Assembly: GCA_035644495.1 (NCBI GenBank)
Contig: DASQOM010000239.1
Span: forward strand, 1 to 22,823
DNA: 22,823 nucleotides
Reading direction: 5' to 3'
From: JACQFK01 sp035644495
GTDB lineage: Bacteria > Planctomycetota > MHYJ01 > JACPRB01
Each line of letters begins with the position of its first letter. The stretch's first letter is position 1. The notes beneath the pieces were generated by a model that saw only the letters and a list, made by a program, of their open reading frames with translations, ran no database searches and was not told the DNA's origin. This document shows positions 17,019 through 22,823 of the stretch, in pieces. The translations under genes and the position numbers were made by a program.

Positions 17019-17974
17019 AGGCTGAACCCCTTCGCGAAGACGCTGTTCGCGATCGCGTCGCGCAGGAGCCGCGGCGGATTGAGGTCCGCATGCTTGAAGG
17101 CGACGCAGCGGGCGCGCCAAGCGGCGAGACCCATCCACCAGGTGACGTCGGCGAGGGCGGCGTAGGCGGGCCCGTAGTTCTTGAGGAAGTAGCGGCGGCG
17201 CGAATTGAACCAGTAGAGAGGCCGGCGGCGGCGCTGGGTGGGATCCGTGACGCCGGTGGCCTGGCCGACGAAGTGGACGACGCGGCTGCCGGGCTCGTAC
17301 CAGCAGGGCCAGCCGGCGCGTGCCGCGCGGAGGCAGAAGTCGGTCTCCTCAAAATAGAGGAAGAAGCCCTCGTCCAGGAGGCCGATCGCGTCGAACACCT
17401 CGCGGCGCACGAGCATGCTGGCGCCGGCGACCCAGTCGGCCGGACTCGGGGTCTCCGGCGGGGGAGGGGCGATGACCCAGCGCTTGAAGAGGCGGGTGAG
17501 CGGGCCGAACTGCGCGGCGCGCTCGAAGTCCCCGATCAGCGTATGGAAGCGGAACGCGGAGCGCTGCGGGGTGCCGTCGGGGTCTTCGAGCCGGCTGCCG
17601 ACGAGGCCGACTTTCGGATTCTTCTGCAGGAACTCCAGCAGCGAACGGATGGCACCGGGACGGACGACCGTGTCGGGGTTGAGAAGGAGGACGTAGTCGA
17701 CCGGGGGGTTCTCGGCAAGGCCGATGCGGATGGCCGCGTTGTTGCCGTAGGCGAAGCCGCCGTTTTTGGGCAGGGGCATGAGTTCCGCCCAGGACTGCCA
17801 GCCGTTGGCGCGGATCGCGTCGCCGATCATGGGGAGGGAGTCGTCGCCGGAGTCGTTGTCGGTGACGATGACGCGGGCGGACCCGAGGGCGGCGACCTCC
17901 GGCTCGAGGGAGCGGAGGCACTCGACGACGAGGCGGGGGGTCCGCCAGTTCAGGATGGCCACGAGAAGCTTCAT
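17015..17974 (-). CDS. Glycosyltransferase family 2 (rhamnosyltransferase-like)
   Basis: GT-A fold glycosyltransferase of 319 residues, similar to WbbL/RfbN-type enzymes of polysaccharide assembly. MKLLVAILNWRTPRLVVECLRSL is typical of this group, with DNDSGDDS at 39-46, NGGFAYGNNAAIRIGL at 71-86 and LLLNPDT at 96-102, which holds the metal-site Asp. GASMLVRREVFDAIGLLDEGFFLYFEETDFCLRA at about 184-217 is the acceptor-side signature. No membrane segment is evident beyond moderately hydrophobic C-terminal stretches. First gene of the coupled trio; the donor and acceptor sugars cannot be told from sequence. Confidence 0.9.
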   Translation of the reverse strand: MKLLVAILNWRTPRLVVECLRSLEPEVAALGSARVIVTDNDSGDDSLPMIGDAIRANGWQSWAELMPLPKNGGFAYGNNAAIRIGLAENPPVDYVLLLNPDTVVRPGAIRSLLEFLQKNPKVGLVGSRLEDPDGTPQRSAFRFHTLIGDFERAAQFGPLTRLFKRWVIAPPPPETPSPADWVAGASMLVRREVFDAIGLLDEGFFLYFEETDFCLRAARAGWPCWYEPGSRVVHFVGQATGVTDPTQRRRRPLYWFNSRRRYFLKNYGPAYAALADVTWWMGLAAWRARCVAFKHADLNPPRLLRDAIANSVFAKGFSL

Positions 17975-17993
17975 GGTCGGTGCGATCGCTCCC

Positions 17994-17999
17994 AGAATA
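17994..17999 (-). promoter_or_regulatory. Possible -10 box of the glycosyltransferase unit
   Basis: TATTCT on the - strand, about 20 nt before ATG 17974, with a poor -35 (TTCTTC, 17-nt spacer at 18017-18022). Predicted leader about 12 nt. Weak call. Confidence 0.35.
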
Positions 18000-18086
18000 T
18001 CATCCCGCGGCGGGGCGAAGAAGGCGAAAACGGCCGGAGCCGGAAGCGATTTCGAATTTCCCGCCGGAATTCCCCAAAGGGCTTCT

Positions 18087-18098
18087 GCGGTTTCCCCA
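18087..18098 (+). repeat. 12-bp direct repeat, copy 1
   Basis: GCGGTTTCCCCA, identical to 18320-18331. The two copies lie on either side of the lower-GC intergenic segment. Confidence 0.6.
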
Positions 18099-18319
18099 AT
18101 AAGAGGGAGCCGGAGCCGGGCGGGAGGGAAGGGTTTATTTGGCTTGAAGGCTACCCAACCAAGGCTGTCAATTCCTTAGTAGTCGAAGATCTTGAACATA
18201 ACGCTGGCCTGCTGTTTTCGGAATTGCCCTGTCACATCCTGCCAGATGCAGTCAGGAAACCAGAAGCGAAGCCATCTTCTCGAGGGGGAGTGGGTTGCGC
18301 TAGTAGATCGCAGACGTCG

Positions 18320-18331
18320 GCGGTTTCCCCA
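18320..18331 (+). repeat. 12-bp direct repeat, copy 2
   Basis: GCGGTTTCCCCA, identical to 18087-18098, 233 bp downstream of the first copy (start to start). Confidence 0.6.
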
Positions 18332-18355
18332 GGGCTCAACGGTACGTCCGAGAAT

Positions 18356-18386
18356 GGACCGGATTATCTAGTACCGATAATGGTCC
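18356..18386 (-). terminator. Hairpin spanning the ahcY stop codon
   Basis: On the - strand GGACC-ATTATC pairs with GATAAT-(CC bulge)-GGTCC around a 7-nt loop containing the end of the gene. Eleven base pairs with a 2-nt bulge. No T-run follows, so it could be a 3' stability element as well as a terminator. Confidence 0.45.
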
Positions 18387-19876
18387 GGCTTGTACGGGCC
18401 GTCCACCGGCACTCCGATGTAGTCCGCCTGGTCCTTCGATAGCGTCGTGAGCCGGACGCCCAGCTTCGCCAGGTGCAGGCGCGCGACCTCCTCGTCCAGG
18501 ATCTTCGGCAGCACGTAGACCTTGCCGTTCTCGTATTTCGCGCCGCTCAACGTCGGCTTCCCCTGCGAGCTCAGCCACAGATCCAGCTGGGCGATCGTCT
18601 GGTTCGTGAACGACGCCGACATCACGAAGCTCGGATGCCCCGTCGCGCAACCGAGGTTCAGCAGGCGGCCCTCCGCCAGGATCAGCACGCTGTGGCCGTC
18701 GGGGAAGACCCACTCGTCGTACTGCGGCTTGATGTTCACCTTCTTGATCCCCGACACCTTCGCCAGCTTCGCCATCTGGATCTCGTTGTCGAAGTGGCCG
18801 ATGTTGCCGACGATCGCCTTGTCCTTCATCTTCGCCATGTGTCCGGCCGTGATGATGTCCCGGTTCCCCGTCGTCGTGATGAAGATGTCGCCGGTCGCGA
18901 CCACGTCGTCCACCGTGCGGACTTCATAGCCTTCCATCGCGGCCTGCAGGGCGCAGATCGGGTCGATCTCCGTGATGATCACCCGCGCCCCCTGGCCCGT
19001 CAGCGACTGCGCGCAGCCCTTGCCGACGTCGCCGTAGCCGCAGACCACCGCCACCTTGCCGGACATCATCACGTCCGTGGCCCGGTTCAGGCCGTCGATC
19101 AGCGAATGACGGCAACCATAGAGGTTGTCGAACTTCGACTTCGTCACGGAATCGTTCACGTTGATGGCCGGGAAGAGCAGCTTGTGCTCCTTCGCGAACT
19201 GATAGAGACGATGGACGCCCGTCGTCGTCTCCTCGCTCACGCCCTTGATGTCCGCCGCCATCTTCGCCCAGTCGATGCTCTTGCCGATCTCGCGAAGCAG
19301 GTCGTGGAAGACGCACTCCTCCTCGCTCATCTTGTCCGCGTCGGAGGCGGGAATCTTGCCGGCCTTCTGGTACTCGACGCCTTTGTGGACCAGCAGCGTC
19401 GCGTCGCCGCCGTCGTCGACGATCAGGTTCGGCCCGCTGCCGTCCGGCCACACGAGCGCTTCCGCCGTGCACCACCAGTACTCGGGCAGCGTCTCGCCCT
19501 TCCAGGCGAACACCGCCACGCCCTTGGGCGCGTCGACCGTCCCCTTCGGTCCGACCGCGACCGCCGCGGCCGCGCTGTCCTGGGTGCTGAAGATGTTGCA
19601 GGAGACCCAGCGCACGTCGGCGCCGAGCGCGGTCAGCGTCTCGATGAGCACCGCCGTCTGCACGGTCATATGGAGGGAGCCCATGATGCGGGCGCCCGCC
19701 AGAGGCTTGTCCTTGCCGTACTTCGCCCGGAGGGACATCAGGCCCGGCATCTCGTCCTCGGCCAGCCGGATCTCCTTGCGTCCCAGTTCGGCCAGGGCCA
19801 GGTCCCGGACCTTGAACGCCGGCCGGTTCTTGCCCGCCAGGGGCGCCGGCTTCTTCGCCTTTGTCGCCGTGCTCAT
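18368..19876 (-). CDS. ahcY: Adenosylhomocysteinase (S-adenosylhomocysteine hydrolase)
   Basis: NAD-dependent enzyme splitting S-adenosylhomocysteine into adenosine and homocysteine, which relieves product inhibition of methyltransferases; 502 residues. MGSLHMTVQTAVLIETL, ADVRWVSCNIFSTQD, and NVNDSVTKSKFDNLYGCRHSLIDG are substrate and catalytic regions. The Rossmann motif GYGDVGKG is at about 280-287, and the C-terminus PYKPDHYRY supplies the Lys/Tyr pair that closes the neighbouring subunit's NAD site. The segment around 150-200 (DDGGDATLL.....SDADKMSEEECVFHDLL) is the insert found in the longer bacterial form. Residues 1-20 are a Lys/Pro/Ala-rich extension. ATG 19876 has AAAGGG 8 nt before it. 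Divergent from the cupin-like gene. Confidence 0.97.
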   Translation of the reverse strand: MSTATKAKKPAPLAGKNRPAFKVRDLALAELGRKEIRLAEDEMPGLMSLRAKYGKDKPLAGARIMGSLHMTVQTAVLIETLTALGADVRWVSCNIFSTQDSAAAAVAVGPKGTVDAPKGVAVFAWKGETLPEYWWCTAEALVWPDGSGPNLIVDDGGDATLLVHKGVEYQKAGKIPASDADKMSEEECVFHDLLREIGKSIDWAKMAADIKGVSEETTTGVHRLYQFAKEHKLLFPAINVNDSVTKSKFDNLYGCRHSLIDGLNRATDVMMSGKVAVVCGYGDVGKGCAQSLTGQGARVIITEIDPICALQAAMEGYEVRTVDDVVATGDIFITTTGNRDIITAGHMAKMKDKAIVGNIGHFDNEIQMAKLAKVSGIKKVNIKPQYDEWVFPDGHSVLILAEGRLLNLGCATGHPSFVMSASFTNQTIAQLDLWLSSQGKPTLSGAKYENGKVYVLPKILDEEVARLHLAKLGVRLTTLSKDQADYIGVPVDGPYKPDHYRY

Positions 19877-19912
19877 CGTGAAATCCCTTTAAGAAGTGTC
19901 GGAAGCGGAAGC

Positions 19913-19921
19913 ATATTAGCA
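19913..19921 (-). promoter_or_regulatory. Extended -10 promoter of ahcY
   Basis: On the - strand TGCTAATAT is an extended -10 element, giving a leader of about 30 nt that contains the AAAGGG ribosome-binding site. The expected -35 position (19936-19941) falls inside a G-run. The leader is too short for an SAH riboswitch. Confidence 0.5.
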
Positions 19922-19926
19922 AAAGA

Positions 19927-19943
19927 GGGGGCGGGAGGGAGGG
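19927..19943 (+). promoter_or_regulatory. G-quadruplex motif between ahcY and the divergent gene
   Basis: GGGGGCGGGAGGGAGGG: four G-runs of at least three with single-base loops, the pattern expected for a very stable parallel quadruplex. It occupies the -35 region of ahcY on its template strand. A run of nine C follows at 19955-19963. Confidence 0.6.
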
Positions 19944-20022
19944 AGAAAAAATGTCCCCCCCCCGGCGGTCGGCCCGGCGGCGGCGACCCGCGTTATCCCG
20001 CCTCCTGCCCCGACCTCCCCGC

Positions 20023-20028
20023 TATAAT
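20023..20028 (+). promoter_or_regulatory. -10 box of the cupin-like gene
   Basis: Perfect TATAAT ending 12 nt before ATG 20041, predicting a leader of about 6 nt. No recognisable -35. Confidence 0.5.
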
Positions 20029-20040
20029 CCCCCTCGAACC

Positions 20041-21225
20041 ATGAACCCCTTCGACAGCCTCGTCAGGCGGACGGAACGCGAGTGGCGGCGCACGCGGAGC
20101 CGGATCGGCGCCTTTCCCGACATCGCGACCCGGCTGCTCACGGAGTTCGAGTACGGCCTCCGCAAGGAGCAGCTGGACGAATGGCTGGTCCGCTGGTTCC
20201 GGAAAGGCGAGATCCCGGAGCAGGTCAGCCTGCACAACACGTTCGGGCAGCCGCCCATCACGCTGTTCAACAACGGGGAAGTGGTCGTCGACCTCTACCT
20301 CTGGCTCACCTGCGACACCGCCATCCACAGCCACGGCTTCCGGGGCGCCTTCCGGGTCCTCCATGGGAAGTCCCTGCACGAGGCGTTCCGCGTGAAGGTG
20401 GCGCGGCGGATCGCGCCGGGCGTCATGGACTGCGATCCCGGAATTCCCGAGCTGGCGCTGCTGGGGCCGGGAGACGTGCGCACGATCCTGCCCGGGGAGA
20501 AGCTGACGCACCGCGTGATTCATCTGGAGAATCCGACCGTCACGCTCTGCGTCAAGACGATCAACGAACCCGGCCTCTATCAGTGGGAGTACCATCCCGA
20601 CGGCCTGGCGGTGCAGCGCCGGCATCTCGATCCGGGGCTGATCAAGGGACTCTATTACTTCCAGTCCCTGCTCGGTCAGAACCCGGACCTCGCGACGGCG
20701 TTCCTCGAGAAGCGGATCCGCGCGTTGAGCGTCGTGTCGCGGATGAACCTCTATGAGGAGATCTCCGGTGGCGCCTACGATTTCTCGGACGAGACCATCG
20801 ACGAGTGCCTCGCGCAGATCCGCGCCCAGCACGGCGACGAGCCGTGGTTCCGGCGCTATGAATCCGCCATCCCCTTTCACCTGAAGGACCTGGCTGTCGA
20901 GTGCTGCGAGTCACCCCCGGAGCGCCTCGTCGCGCACCTGATCAACCGCGCGTACGACCGGACGACGTCGGCGCGCCTGCTCTCCGGCCTGACGGGCCGC
21001 GAGTTCTCCGAAGGCGAGGTCCGGGAACTGTCCGCCTCGTTGATGGACTACGAGCCCATCTTCGGCTGCGAGCTGTCTATGGAGGATCGCGCCAGGATCC
21101 GGGACCTGATCCTTCATCCCGCGCGGAGGATCCCCGCGGCGCTCCAGCCCTTCGGCCAGATCCCGCGGATGCGCGCCTTCATCGCGGGCTTCCCCCGCTT
21201 GCAAACCGCAGCGACTCGCGTATAA
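20041..21225 (+). CDS. Cupin-like protein of unknown function
   Basis: 394 residues, not assigned to a named family. Residues about 60-195 look like a cupin beta-barrel: IHSHGFRGAFRVLHGKSLHEAF at 95-116 fits motif 1 (HxH at 96-98, followed by His113-Glu114), and GPGDVRTILPGEKLTHRVIHLENPTVTLCV at 142-171 fits motif 2 with His157 and His161. These could bind one metal ion, as in cysteine-dioxygenase-like cupins. The rest (about 196-394) is helical, charged and without recognisable motif. No signal peptide or membrane segment, so it is probably cytoplasmic. ATG 20041 follows the -10 box closely. The TAA stop lies within the TATAAT of the next gene's promoter. Substrate unknown. Confidence 0.72.
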   Translation: MNPFDSLVRRTEREWRRTRSRIGAFPDIATRLLTEFEYGLRKEQLDEWLVRWFRKGEIPEQVSLHNTFGQPPITLFNNGEVVVDLYLWLTCDTAIHSHGFRGAFRVLHGKSLHEAFRVKVARRIAPGVMDCDPGIPELALLGPGDVRTILPGEKLTHRVIHLENPTVTLCVKTINEPGLYQWEYHPDGLAVQRRHLDPGLIKGLYYFQSLLGQNPDLATAFLEKRIRALSVVSRMNLYEEISGGAYDFSDETIDECLAQIRAQHGDEPWFRRYESAIPFHLKDLAVECCESPPERLVAHLINRAYDRTTSARLLSGLTGREFSEGEVRELSASLMDYEPIFGCELSMEDRARIRDLILHPARRIPAALQPFGQIPRMRAFIAGFPRLQTAATRV

Positions 21226-21226
21226 T
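21199..21226 (+). promoter_or_regulatory. sigma70-type promoter of the small gene before secA
   Basis: TTGCAA at 21199-21204 and perfect TATAAT at 21221-21226, 16-nt spacer. The -10 box contains the stop codon of the cupin-like gene. The predicted start is about 3 nt before ATG 21236. Confidence 0.68.
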
Positions 21227-21235
21227 AGACCGATC

Positions 21236-21502
21236 ATGTTCCATCCGGTTTTGACCCTCCTGGTCGCGGGCTCCATCCATGCGGGCGCCGATTTCAGCGC
21301 TTCGCGGGATGTCGCCCAGATCGTCCTCGAAATCACCGAGGCCCTCCCCGGCAGCGTCACCCCGCTCCTGATCGCCGAGGCCGGCCCGACGGTGGTCGAC
21401 GTCCCGTACTACTACTCCGATTTCGCCCCGGTCCCGATCCGCAATACCCCTCCGATCATCACCTACGACTGGCGGTCGCCGGTCTTCTTCGACGTTCCAT
21501 AG
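21236..21502 (+). CDS. Small putative exported protein upstream of secA
   Basis: 88 residues, no family recognised. The N-terminus (VLTLLVAGSIHAGA, residues 5-18) looks like a short signal peptide with an AxA-type cleavage site after Ala18, although a basic residue before it is missing. The remainder is Pro-, Tyr- and Val-rich without cysteines: VVDVPYYYSDFAPVPIRNTPP at 53-73, and the last nine residues are SPVFFDVP after Arg80. A good promoter places it 9 nt from the -10 box, so it is probably expressed. It ends 63 bp before secA, and its stop codon is 8 nt before a segment that can pair with the secA ribosome-binding site. Position, putative export signal and Pro-rich C-terminus recall secretion-monitor arrest peptides such as SecM, but there is no sequence similarity to SecM. 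Confidence 0.6.
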   Translation: MFHPVLTLLVAGSIHAGADFSASRDVAQIVLEITEALPGSVTPLLIAEAGPTVVDVPYYYSDFAPVPIRNTPPIITYDWRSPVFFDVP

Positions 21503-21509
21503 TCCGCGC

Positions 21510-21557
21510 CCCCGCTCCGGCACGGTTCCCTTTCCGTTTTTCAACCTCCACGCGGGG
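21510..21557 (+). promoter_or_regulatory. Possible hairpin masking the secA ribosome-binding site
   Basis: CCCCGC (21510-21515) is complementary to GCGGGG (21552-21557), six G-C pairs, and GCGGGGA is the likely secA Shine-Dalgarno sequence (8 nt before ATG 21566). The 36-nt loop contains a weak 4-bp stem ACGG/CCGT followed by T5. A ribosome paused at the end of the preceding small gene would cover the 5' arm. Predicted by eye only. Confidence 0.4.
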
Positions 21558-21565
21558 ATTTCGCC

Positions 21566-22823
<1,258 letters not shown>

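Larger units (their letters stand above)
17975..18367 (+). other. Intergenic region with a lower-GC segment, no gene recognised
   Basis: 393 bp between the glycosyltransferase start and the ahcY stop. From about 18121 to 18240 the G+C content is close to half (30 and 29 of 60 in two lines counted), well below the flanking genes. I see no tRNA, conserved RNA or convincing ORF. A + strand frame is open through the region, but it continues unchanged through the shadow of the neighbouring gene and has no ribosome-binding site. Two copies of GCGGTTTCCCCA bracket the segment (listed separately). Confidence 0.6.

Noticed and set aside
17975..18367. tRNA or other stable RNA in the lower-GC segment
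   Set aside because: No cloverleaf, T-loop sequence GTTCRANNC or CCA end found by eye on either strand.
17090..18442. 450-codon + strand frame through the intergenic segment
   Set aside because: It begins antisense to the glycosyltransferase and ends antisense to ahcY; no ribosome-binding site and no recognisable family in the intergenic part.
19877..19921. SAH riboswitch upstream of ahcY
   Set aside because: The predicted leader is only about 30 nt and has no SAH-motif structure; it contains just the ribosome-binding site.

Overview
The window is a GC-rich bacterial chromosome segment. It carries a housekeeping core: the end of rpoC, str genes, an incomplete S10 operon, and the start of secA. 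Between these lie accessory genes for the cell envelope and metabolism. Three features resemble Planctomycetota or a related lineage: a TonB-like N-terminus fused to an alpha/alpha-toroid repeat protein (13712-15364), a divergent EF-G, and the SecA sequence around residues 180-220. This placement comes from remembered family features and no database was searched, so I hold it at moderate confidence.

Layout. 1-4069 (+): 3' part of rpoC, then rpsL and rpsG, closed by a terminator. 4197-6254 (+): fusA as a stand-alone unit with its own promoter and a hairpin behind it; no tuf follows. 6435-11177 (+): rpsJ-rplD-rplW-rplB-rpsS-rplV-rpsC-rplP-rpmC, running into a TraR/DksA-type zinc-finger gene. 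rplC (L3) is missing from its near-universal place between rpsJ and rplD, and rpsQ/rplN do not follow rpmC. 11268-13190 (+): two tandem lspA genes and pyrD (class 1B). 13187-17974 (-): a lone response-regulator receiver, the toroid protein, and a translationally coupled trio of glycosyltransferase, hexapeptide acetyltransferase and glycosyltransferase. 17975-18367: an intergenic stretch containing a lower-GC patch bracketed by 12-bp direct repeats. 18368-19876 (-): ahcY, with a G-quadruplex motif in its promoter. 20041-21225 (+): a cupin-like protein of unknown function. 21236-21502 (+): a small putative exported protein. 21566-end (+): secA, cut by the window edge.

Two themes stand out. First, transcription units on the + strand often begin with a recognisable -10 box only about 6-15 nt before the start codon, predicting leaderless or nearly leaderless mRNAs. 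Genes inside operons instead tend to use Shine-Dalgarno sequences or GTGA stop/start overlaps. Second, the small exported protein before secA is followed by a possible hairpin that would pair with the secA ribosome-binding site, with its 5' arm only 8 nt past the stop codon. This is the arrangement of the E. coli secM-secA arrest-peptide switch, and the sequence is unlike SecM. I consider this the best candidate for an undescribed system in the window; it is a hypothesis, not a demonstrated function.

The ribosomal proteins also carry several unusual residues at antibiotic-relevant or catalytic-centre positions: S12 Arg88, the L4 and L22 tunnel loops, and the L2 SHPC motif. Together with the divergent EF-G they suggest a translation apparatus that has drifted from the common bacterial form.
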